Shown: in pieces, positions 5,924 through 12,854 of the stretch | Layout: the number at the start of each line of letters is the position of its first letter | How positions within the stretch are numbered: the first letter of the stretch is position 1 | Assembly: GCA_030690245.1 (NCBI GenBank) | Contig: JAUYGW010000187.1 | Coordinates: 1 to 17,150, forward strand | Direction: 5' to 3' | Source: Gallionella sp. | GTDB taxonomy: Bacteria > Pseudomonadota > Gammaproteobacteria > Burkholderiales > Gallionellaceae | Length of the DNA: 17,150 bases | Translations under genes and position numbers: made by a program | The notes under the pieces: model-generated | Seen by the model: the letters and a program-made list of their open reading frames with translations, nothing else | What the model was told of the DNA's origin: nothing | The model's database searches: none

Positions 5924-8900
5924 TTGAGCAATTGGCAACGTCTGTTCGACCGCCGTAACCGTCCCGCCTGGGCGGTTCTGCTGGTCTATCTTTTGCTCGC
6001 CCTGGTGGCCTGGTACGGCTTGCGCATGCAGGCCATGAAAAACGCCGAGCGGCAATTCGAGACGCATGTCCGCGATGTGACCGATTCCATCAAGGAACGG
6101 TTGCGCCAGAACGAGCAGATTCTGCTGGGCGGTGAGGGTTTGTTCGCTGCCCGTGAAGCGGTGGATCGTCTGGTATGGCGCACCTACATCGAGCGCCTGC
6201 ACCTCAAGGAAAACTATCCGGGCATCCAGGGTGTCGGTTTCATCGAGATTATCAGGCCTGCCGATCTGCAAGCCCATATCGCCGCGATACGCGCCGAAGG
6301 GTTTCCGGGCTATACGGTTCACCCGCCCGGCGAACGGCCGCTCTACACCTCAATCGTTTATCTGGAGCCTTTTTCCGGGCGCAACCTGGCGGCTTTCGGC
6401 TATGACATGATGTCGGAAGCCACCCGCGCCCAAGCCATGCGCATGGCGGCAGAGAGCGGCAAGACCACCATCTCCGGCAAGGTGAAGCTGATGCAGGAAA
6501 CGCACGGCAAGGAACAAGCCGGTTTCCTGATGTATGTGCCGGTCTATCGCAAGCATCAGTCGCCGCCAACGCTGGAAGAAGGATGGAAGGCTTTGCAGGG
6601 CTTCGTTTTCAGCCCCTACCGTGTCGATGACCTGATGGCAGACATCTTGGGCGACCGGACTCCGATGCTGGATTTCGTCATTTTTGACGGGGAGGGGGAA
6701 ACGGACGGGGCGCGCATGTTCGACTCGGCGGGTGATGGGAAGCGTGTTGCGTCACCCATGGTGAGCGGCGTACGCACAATTGAGGCCTATGGGCATACAT
6801 GGACCGTGCGCCTGGATAGCCGCCCGGAATTTGAAGCGGGCTTTCAATCGCCGTTGAACACCGTCATTCTGGCGCTGGGCGGGGGCATCAGCGTGCTGTT
6901 GTTTCTCCTGGTGTCGTTCCTGATTTTCCGGCGCGAACGTGCGGAGGAGATGGCGCAGCGGATGACCGAAGACATCCGGGCCAGCGAGGAAAAACTCCGC
7001 CAGAGCGAGGCGCGTATCCACGCCATTGTGGATGGCGCGGATCATTTGATTATCACCACCGATACCGAGGGGGTCATTCAGCTGTTCAATCACGCGGCAG
7101 AGCGTCATCTTGGCTATCGCGCCGAAGAAGTCATCGGTAAATTGGCTATGGCTGTGTTTATCGACGCCGACGAAGTTTTGCGCCGCGCGCAGAAATTGAC
7201 CGCAGCCGGTATGCCGGTCGAGCCGGGCCTTGAGGTGTTCACCGCCCGCGCCCGGAAAGATGCGAATGGTGAGACCAGTGAATGGACCTACATCCGCAAG
7301 GATGGCAGCCGTTTCCCGGTATCGTTGACGGTTACGGCTTTGCGTGACGGGCGCGGCGAGATTAATGCCTTCCTCGGGATTGCAACGGATATTACCGAGC
7401 GCAGGCACGCCGAGAGCGAGTGGCGCAAACTCTCGCGCGCCGTTGAGGAAAGCCCGGTTTCGGTGGTGATAACCGACGCCGACGGCAATATCGAGTATGC
7501 CAATGCCAGGTTTTCCGAAGTGACCGGCTATGCCATCGATGAGGTGATAGGGCGGAACCCGCGGATTCTGCAATCCGGCCTGACACCGGTCGAGGTGTAT
7601 CAAAGCTTGTGGCAAACCATTCTGGGCGGCCGTCAATGGCGCGGCAAGCTGCAAAACCGCAAGAAAAACGGCGAACTGTTCTGGGAAGAAATTTACATCT
7701 CCGCGATTCGCGACAGAGATGGCAAGACCACCAATTTCGTCGCAGTGAAAGAAGATATTACCGAGCGCATAAAAATCGAGCGCATGAAAAACGAATTTAT
7801 TTCCACCGTGAGCCATGAGCTGCGCACGCCGCTGACGTCGATCCGCGGCGCGCTGGCGTTGATTGCCGGCGGCGTGATGGGGGAATTGCCGGCGGCAGCC
7901 AAGCCGCTGGTCGAGATTGCGCACAAGAACAGCGAACGGCTGATCCTGCTGGTCAATGACATCCTCGACATGGAGAAAATCGAGGCGGGCAAGATGGAGT
8001 TCGACATGCAGCCGGTCAAGCTCATGCCGTTGTTGAAACAGGCGCTGGAAGGCAATCATGCCTACGCCGAACAATACCAGGTCAGTTATGAGCTGGAGTG
8101 CGGACCGGCGAGCGACTTAGCGAGTGATTTATCCGGTGATTTATCCGGGGCGATGGTCAGAGTGGATGCCAACCGGATGATGCAGGTGTTGTCCAACCTG
8201 CTGTCGAATGCGGCCAAGTATTCGCCCGCGGGCGACAAGGTGCGGGTTGCGGTTGAGCGTATGGATCATCGTATCCGTGTGGCAGTGAAGGACAATGGCC
8301 CGGGTATTTCCGACGAATTCAAGGGGCAGATATTCCAGAAATTCGCCCAGGCCGATTCTTCCGATACCCGCAAAAAAGGCGGGACCGGCCTGGGGCTTTC
8401 CATTACCAAGGCGATCGTCGAACGGATGGGCGGCAGCATCGGGTTCGACTCGCAACCCAATGTGCAGACCGTGTTTTATGTTGAATTTCCTGAATGGGTG
8501 GAAAGAAAACTTTCTGAAATTGGCCATCGTATCAACGGCTCCGCGCACAGAGTGCTGGTGTGCGAAGATAGCCGCGATACCGCTACCGTATTGCGCATGA
8601 TGCTGGAGCAGGCGGGCTATGCGGTGGACATCGCCTACAATGCGAATCAGGCCAAGCAGCTGCTGGCTCAAGGCGGCTATGCGGCGATGACGCTCGATCT
8701 CGAATTGCCGGGGCAGAGCGGCATTTCGCTGATCCGCGAGCTGCGCGGGCAGGAGGCAACCGCCAACCTGCCGACCCTGGTGGTTTCCGCCAAGGCATCT
8801 GAGGGCCGGCAGGCGTTGAATGGGGAGGCGTCTGGCGTTGTCGATTGGATCGATAAGCCGGTCGATCAGGAGCGGTTGCTGTCGGCGCTCAACCGGGTCG

Positions 8901-9271
8901 CCGGAAAATCGGGACGGGCGCGCCCCAAAGTGTTGCATGTCGAGGATGACCCGGATATTTTCCAGGTGGTGCATCAGGTTGCGGGTGACGTGGCGGATAT
9001 GGTTCAGGCCACAAACCTGGCTGAAGCCAGGCAAATGCTCTCCCAGTGCCATTATGACCTGGTGATTCTCGATCTGGATTTGCCGGATGGTTCAGGCAAG
9101 GAATTACTGTCGCTGATGAAGGAAGCCTTGCCGCCTATTCCGGTGCTGGTTTTTTCCGTGCATGAAATTGGTTTGGAGGATGCAAAAGGAGTGGATGCGG
9201 CGCTGGTGAAGTCGCGCTCCGACAATGCGCAGTTGCTGGCAACCATCAAACGTTTGATCGGAGTCGAATAG
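5924..9271 (+). CDS. CHASE-domain hybrid sensor histidine kinase (CHASE-PAS-PAS-HisKA-HATPase-REC-REC)
   Basis: This 1115-residue inner-membrane sensor kinase has two transmembrane helices (about 17-36 and 312-336) bracketing a periplasmic CHASE domain, recognisable by the VDRLVW, GIQGVGFI and YTSIVYLEPF motifs. Two PAS/PAC units follow (about 360-490 and 495-615), each ending in DITER. The kinase core has the H box SHELRTPL with phospho-acceptor H631, N box N762, G1 box DNGPGIS from D790, and a GTGLGLS box. Two receiver domains complete it, with acceptors D925 and D1050. The second has LVKS in place of the usual KP. The only upstream start option is TTG 5924, with GGGGG four bases before it; the first ATG would remove the first transmembrane helix. 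The ligand is unknown. One base separates it from the next receiver gene. A 12-bp tandem duplication lengthens a loop before the ATPase N box. Confidence 0.95.
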   Translation: MSNWQRLFDRRNRPAWAVLLVYLLLALVAWYGLRMQAMKNAERQFETHVRDVTDSIKERLRQNEQILLGGEGLFAAREAVDRLVWRTYIERLHLKENYPGIQGVGFIEIIRPADLQAHIAAIRAEGFPGYTVHPPGERPLYTSIVYLEPFSGRNLAAFGYDMMSEATRAQAMRMAAESGKTTISGKVKLMQETHGKEQAGFLMYVPVYRKHQSPPTLEEGWKALQGFVFSPYRVDDLMADILGDRTPMLDFVIFDGEGETDGARMFDSAGDGKRVASPMVSGVRTIEAYGHTWTVRLDSRPEFEAGFQSPLNTVILALGGGISVLLFLLVSFLIFRRERAEEMAQRMTEDIRASEEKLRQSEARIHAIVDGADHLIITTDTEGVIQLFNHAAERHLGYRAEEVIGKLAMAVFIDADEVLRRAQKLTAAGMPVEPGLEVFTARARKDANGETSEWTYIRKDGSRFPVSLTVTALRDGRGEINAFLGIATDITERRHAESEWRKLSRAVEESPVSVVITDADGNIEYANARFSEVTGYAIDEVIGRNPRILQSGLTPVEVYQSLWQTILGGRQWRGKLQNRKKNGELFWEEIYISAIRDRDGKTTNFVAVKEDITERIKIERMKNEFISTVSHELRTPLTSIRGALALIAGGVMGELPAAAKPLVEIAHKNSERLILLVNDILDMEKIEAGKMEFDMQPVKLMPLLKQALEGNHAYAEQYQVSYELECGPASDLASDLSGDLSGAMVRVDANRMMQVLSNLLSNAAKYSPAGDKVRVAVERMDHRIRVAVKDNGPGISDEFKGQIFQKFAQADSSDTRKKGGTGLGLSITKAIVERMGGSIGFDSQPNVQTVFYVEFPEWVERKLSEIGHRINGSAHRVLVCEDSRDTATVLRMMLEQAGYAVDIAYNANQAKQLLAQGGYAAMTLDLELPGQSGISLIRELRGQEATANLPTLVVSAKASEGRQALNGEASGVVDWIDKPVDQERLLSALNRVAGKSGRARPKVLHVEDDPDIFQVVHQVAGDVADMVQATNLAEARQMLSQCHYDLVILDLDLPDGSGKELLSLMKEALPPIPVLVFSVHEIGLEDAKGVDAALVKSRSDNAQLLATIKRLIGVE
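8124..8147 (+). repeat. Perfect 12-bp tandem duplication inside the hybrid kinase
   Basis: GTGATTTATCCG occurs twice in immediate succession (8124-8135, 8136-8147), and the preceding GCGACTTAGC is a weaker third copy. It encodes an SDLASDLSGDLSG loop between the HisKA dimerisation helices and the ATPase N box, in frame, so the protein remains intact. Its length could vary between strains by slippage. Confidence 0.85.
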
Positions 9272-9272
9272 G

Positions 9273-9674
9273 ATGAAAAATAACAGGAAACCCTCGGTGC
9301 TGGTGGTGGATGACGACCACATGATGCGCGAGATGCTGAAACTTATTCTGCATAGCGATGATTATCAGGTGCTCGGCGAGGCCGCCAATGGCAAAAACGC
9401 AATCACGCTATGTGCGAACCTGAAACCAGGCTTGGTACTGCTCGACATCAACATGCCGGAAATGGACGGGTTACAGGCGCTGGAAGAAATCCGCAAAATA
9501 AGCCCGGCGACAAAAGTGATCATGGTGAGCGCCGAGGCAACGATGGACAGGGTCAGCGAGGCAATCAAAAAAGGCGCGGTTGGTTTTGTGGTCAAGCCGC
9601 TTAATGCGACCAGCGTACTGGGCAAGATCGAGAGTTGTTTCAGAAAAGGGGGATTGCAATGGCGGACAAGCTGA
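9273..9674 (+). CDS. Stand-alone response regulator receiver protein (first of a pair)
   Basis: The 133-residue product is a single receiver domain: acidic pocket D13, D14, D15; acceptor D58 in LLDINMPEMDG; switch residue S85 in MVSAE; and lysine K107 in VVKPL. There is no output domain. The ATG lies one base after the hybrid kinase stop, so translation is probably coupled, and the kinase is the natural partner. The C-terminal end overlaps the start of the next receiver gene by 16 bases. It resembles the regulator at 3414 in the acceptor region. It may be a phosphate sink, a relay carrier to the Hpt domain encoded downstream, or a regulator acting by protein contact; the sequence does not decide. 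Confidence 0.93.
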   Translation: MKNNRKPSVLVVDDDHMMREMLKLILHSDDYQVLGEAANGKNAITLCANLKPGLVLLDINMPEMDGLQALEEIRKISPATKVIMVSAEATMDRVSEAIKKGAVGFVVKPLNATSVLGKIESCFRKGGLQWRTS

Positions 9675-10048
9675 CGCGTATCCTGTATGTGGAGGACGAG
9701 CCGGACATCCAGACGGTGGCGCGGCTTGCGCTGGAAACTCTGGGTGGCTTTACGGTGGAAATATGCAGCTCCGGGAGCGAGGCGCTGGACCGGGCCCCTG
9801 CTTTTGATCCGCAACTCATTTTGCTGGACGTGATGATGCCGGGCATGGATGGGCCGACCACTTTGGGCAAACTGCGCGAGCTGCCGCAGTTTGCCTTTAC
9901 GCCGGCCATTTTCATGACCGCCAAGGTGCAGCCCGGCGAGGTCGCGGGCTACAAGGAAATCGGTGCGGTCGATGTTATCCCGAAGCCCTTCGATCCGATG
10001 ACGCTATCGAGCCAGGTGCAGGCTATCTGGGAACGCTGCCATGGTTGA
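9659..10048 (+). CDS. Stand-alone response regulator receiver protein (second of a pair)
   Basis: This 129-residue receiver-only protein has E12, D13 and E14 in the acidic pocket, acceptor D57 in LLDVMMPGMDG, switch residue T87 in IFMTAK and lysine K109 in VIPKPFDP. The ATG at 9659 is preferred over the TTG at 9635 because an AAAAGGGGG ribosome-binding site lies just before it and the receiver fold starts at once. It overlaps the previous receiver by 16 bases and the next gene, the Hpt-GGDEF protein, by 8 bases, so it is embedded in one translational unit. DVMMPGMDGPTT and the VDVIPKPFDP end are typical of receivers paired with Hpt proteins. The likely role is a relay partner or a competitor for the Hpt domain; this is inferred from position. 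Confidence 0.93.
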   Translation: MADKLTRILYVEDEPDIQTVARLALETLGGFTVEICSSGSEALDRAPAFDPQLILLDVMMPGMDGPTTLGKLRELPQFAFTPAIFMTAKVQPGEVAGYKEIGAVDVIPKPFDPMTLSSQVQAIWERCHG

Positions 10049-11720
10049 CCCGGCTGGCCTGCAAGCCAAGCTGAAAGCCCTGAGCGATGCCTACGCCGCG
10101 CAATTGCCGGAAAAGCTCAGGCAGATCGAACAGGCGTGGGAGCAGTTACCTCGGGATGGTTGGGATGAGGAGGGCTTTCAAACCATGCACCGCATGGTGC
10201 ATAGCCTGACCGGATCGGGCAAGACCTTCGGTTTTGCCCTGCTTAGCGACGTGGCGCGCAACCTGGAGGAATATCTCAAACAGCTCGCACAGTCGAAGGC
10301 GGTGCCGGGCGAAGAACAGCGCAGACACATACAGGTTTTGCTGGGCGAGCTTCATCAGGTGGTCACACACAGGGATGCTGCATCCGGCGATCAGCCCGGG
10401 CTGATCGCGGTTGCGCGGCCTGACCGGAAGGCTTCTGGCTGCAGCCGCATTTTTGTGGTGGAGGATGACAGCGAACAGGCGGAGGAGCTGAAAGCCCAGT
10501 TGAGCTACTTTGGCTACGATGTGAGTGTGTTCAATACCCTGGCGGATTTCCGGCTTGCCATGCAGGCCAACCCGAATGTCGTGGTGCTGATGGACGTGAA
10601 CTTTCCTGAAGCCAGCCAGGGCGGGATTGAAATGATGAAGGAAATTCAGCAGGGGCGCGATATTCCTGTCCCGGTGGTTTTTCTTACTGCATACGATGTA
10701 TTTTCGGCAAGACTGGAAGCGGTGCGCGCCGGTGGCATCGCTTACCTAAGCAAGCCGATCAACATCGGCAGCCTGATCGATAAACTTGATGTGCTGACCT
10801 CGACCCAACCCGCCGCACCCTACCGGGTCTTGGTCGTTGACGATTCGGAATTACTCACCACCTATTGCGCTACGGTGCTGGAACAGGCCGGAATGATGGT
10901 GAAGGCGGTCAACAACCCGTTGAACGCGATGGAATCGCTGCTTGAGTTTGCTCCGGATCTGATCATGATCGATATGTATATGCCGGGATGCAACGGCATG
11001 GAACTGGCCAAGGTCATTCGCCAGCTGGATGCCTTCGTCAGCATCCCGATCGTGTTCCTTTCTGCCGAAAGTGATCTCGACAAGCAGCATCTCGCGATGG
11101 GGCTGGGGGCAGATGATTTTCTGACCAAACCGATACAGCCGCAACATTTGGTTTCTTCCATATCCAGCCGAGTGCGGCGTTCCCTCAAACTGCGCTCCTT
11201 CATGGTGCGCGACAGCCTGACCGGCTTGCTCAATCACACCGCCATCAAGGATCGGCTGGATCATGAAGTGGCGCAGACAAAACGGCACGGAACGCCGCTG
11301 GCGTTCGCGATGGTCGACATCGACCACTTCAAGCAGGTGAACGACACCTACGGCCATTCGGCCGGAGACCGGGTGATCAAAAGCCTCGCGCGCCTGCTCA
11401 AGCAGCGCCTGCGCGAAACGGACATGGTCGGACGCTATGGCGGTGAGGAATTCGCGGTTATCCTGAGCAATACCGATGGGAGGACGGCGGTGAGAGTGCT
11501 GGATGACATCCGTAAGGATTTTTCACGGTTGCACCATCTGGCGGACAGTAAAGAATTTTCCGTCACATTTAGCTGCGGGGTTGCCGATGTTTCGTGCTTC
11601 GGCGACGCCACCAAATTGTGCGATGCGGCTGACAAGGCGCTATACAGGGCCAAACACACCGGGCGCAACCGGGTGATGCCGGCGGGCACGCCTACGGTCA
11701 GCGGCGCGGACTTTTCTTGA
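10041..11720 (+). CDS. Hpt-REC-REC-GGDEF diguanylate cyclase
   Basis: This 559-residue cytoplasmic protein joins phosphorelay and cyclic-di-GMP synthesis. An N-terminal histidine phosphotransfer domain (about 1-110) carries H54 in the MVHSLTGSGKTFG motif. A first receiver (about 136-253) has acceptor D185 and lysine K238, with an unusual NFPEASQGG loop after the acceptor. A second receiver (about 261-380) has acceptor D311 in MIDMYMPGCNG and K363. The GGDEF domain (about 388-550) has the catalytic signature GGEEF (467-471) and an inhibitory I-site RETD (458-461) spaced five residues before it, so it should be an active, product-inhibited diguanylate cyclase. The D-x-LTGLLN entry motif is present at 391-398. 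The start overlaps the previous receiver gene by 8 bases. The natural phosphate donor is the hybrid kinase encoded 770 bp upstream. No EAL domain is present. Confidence 0.95.
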   Translation: MVDPAGLQAKLKALSDAYAAQLPEKLRQIEQAWEQLPRDGWDEEGFQTMHRMVHSLTGSGKTFGFALLSDVARNLEEYLKQLAQSKAVPGEEQRRHIQVLLGELHQVVTHRDAASGDQPGLIAVARPDRKASGCSRIFVVEDDSEQAEELKAQLSYFGYDVSVFNTLADFRLAMQANPNVVVLMDVNFPEASQGGIEMMKEIQQGRDIPVPVVFLTAYDVFSARLEAVRAGGIAYLSKPINIGSLIDKLDVLTSTQPAAPYRVLVVDDSELLTTYCATVLEQAGMMVKAVNNPLNAMESLLEFAPDLIMIDMYMPGCNGMELAKVIRQLDAFVSIPIVFLSAESDLDKQHLAMGLGADDFLTKPIQPQHLVSSISSRVRRSLKLRSFMVRDSLTGLLNHTAIKDRLDHEVAQTKRHGTPLAFAMVDIDHFKQVNDTYGHSAGDRVIKSLARLLKQRLRETDMVGRYGGEEFAVILSNTDGRTAVRVLDDIRKDFSRLHHLADSKEFSVTFSCGVADVSCFGDATKLCDAADKALYRAKHTGRNRVMPAGTPTVSGADFS

Positions 11721-11769
11721 TCAAGGCGGCTTGCCCGCCCATTAATATCGGACTTTACGTTAAAAACGC

Positions 11770-12711
11770 ATGAGCGAAACTTCCCAGCAAACCGTATCGA
11801 TTCTGGCAGTAGAAGATGATCCCGGCGATTTCGGATTGATTCAGGCGTATGCGCGCTTGGCCGAACTTGGCATCAATGGCGGCAAAGGGTCAGTGACATG
11901 GGCGAAAACGCTGGCTGAGGGCGTAGCTGCAGCGCAAAGCAACAAGCCCGATGTCGTACTGCTCGACCTGTCGTTGCCAGACTCGACTGGAATTGCGACG
12001 GTACACGCGATGCGCGCCGCCTTGCCTGACATGCCCATCGTAGTGCTGACCGGGCATGACAACCATACCCTCGCCGCTGCGGCCCTGCAAGCCGGCGCCC
12101 AGGATTATCTGGTCAAGGGGCAATTCGCACAAGATGCGCTGGGCCGTGCGGTGCGCCATGCGTTGGTGCGCCATACGCTGGAATTGAGGCTCAAGGAAAG
12201 TGAAAAAATATTGCTTGATTCACGCAATCACCTGAAAGAGCAAGTTGGAAAAATGACACTCCAAATGAAAGAGCTCAGGGATGAATTTGAAGACGTCAAT
12301 ACGACGCTAAGGGTTCTGCTCGATAACAGGAACAAGGATAAATCTGCCGCCCAAGATGCGCTAGCGCGCGAAATGAGCCAGGAGGTTGCGCCATTTTTAT
12401 TGAAGCTTAAAAAAAGCGTCCGGGATCACAAGCAAGCCCGTTTGCTGGATGTTATTGAGAACAACCTGCAACAATTGGCCTCTGCGTATGGCAACACGAA
12501 TGCCTGCACATTGCTCTTCTGGCAGTTAACGCCGGTCGAAATACAAGTGGCATCCATGATCAAGCAGGGGCTGTCTACCAAGGATATCGCCACGGCCTTA
12601 TCCCTCTCTCCGGAAACTATCAATGTCCACCGGAAACATATCCGGAAAAAACTCGGCCTATCCAGTAAAGCGGACAATCTTCGCAGCCATCTGACGTCGT
12701 TGCCCGGTTGA
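11770..12711 (+). CDS. Response regulator with LuxR-type DNA-binding domain
   Basis: The 313-residue protein has a receiver domain at residues 8-130 (D16, D17; acceptor D66 in LLDLSLPDSTG; T94; K116 in YLVKG), a long helical linker (about 135-245), and a C-terminal LuxR/GerE helix-turn-helix (about 253-298, with LTPVEIQVASMIKQGLSTKD and SPETINVHRKHIRKKLGL). The linker contains NTTLRVLLDNRNKDK, a pattern I associate with a family of PAS-LuxR regulators, here attached to a receiver instead of PAS. It should be a DNA-binding transcription factor activated by phosphorylation. No convincing ribosome-binding site precedes the ATG, and 49 bases separate it from the cyclase gene. It may belong to the upstream cluster or pair with the PhnD-type kinase downstream. 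Inverted repeats immediately downstream are candidate binding sites. Confidence 0.93.
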   Translation: MSETSQQTVSILAVEDDPGDFGLIQAYARLAELGINGGKGSVTWAKTLAEGVAAAQSNKPDVVLLDLSLPDSTGIATVHAMRAALPDMPIVVLTGHDNHTLAAAALQAGAQDYLVKGQFAQDALGRAVRHALVRHTLELRLKESEKILLDSRNHLKEQVGKMTLQMKELRDEFEDVNTTLRVLLDNRNKDKSAAQDALAREMSQEVAPFLLKLKKSVRDHKQARLLDVIENNLQQLASAYGNTNACTLLFWQLTPVEIQVASMIKQGLSTKDIATALSLSPETINVHRKHIRKKLGLSSKADNLRSHLTSLPG

Positions 12712-12713
12712 TC

Positions 12714-12797
12714 GACAAGCATTTCGCTTAACTGTTCACAATGGTTATTTTAATAACCATTTCCTTACCCATTCAATCACGATTCTAAATGCTTGTC
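12714..12797. repeat. 11-bp inverted repeat enclosing an AT-rich segment
   Basis: GACAAGCATTT (12714-12724) and its perfect reverse complement (12787-12797) are 62 bases apart and enclose an AT-rich segment with a second, near-concentric palindrome. The element begins three bases after the LuxR-type regulator stop. The arms look like short terminal inverted repeats, but no flanking target duplication was seen. It could be a small non-autonomous element remnant or an RNA structure. Confidence 0.6.
12740..12761. promoter_or_regulatory. 22-bp palindrome, candidate operator
   Basis: AATGGTTATT and AATAACCATT form a perfect 10-bp dyad with a 2-base centre. It lies about 95 bases upstream of the PhnD-type kinase start and about 30 bases after the LuxR-type regulator gene, in the longest gap of the cluster. 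The form suits a dimeric DNA-binding protein, such as the adjacent LuxR-type regulator. A weak AT-rich terminator is the alternative; the T content after it is broken (TTCCTTA). No confident promoter hexamers were found in this gap. Confidence 0.5.
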
Positions 12798-12854
12798 CCT
12801 TTGCTTTCACTGCACTAAGGTGTCAGTGCGTAATGCCAACAAAAGTATTTGAAT

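Noticed and set aside
6752..8074. 440-codon open frame on the minus strand inside the hybrid kinase gene
   Set aside because: It is a GC-codon shadow of a gene with clear CHASE, PAS and kinase motifs on the + strand; its translation is rich in His, Arg and Gln, with no recognisable domain.
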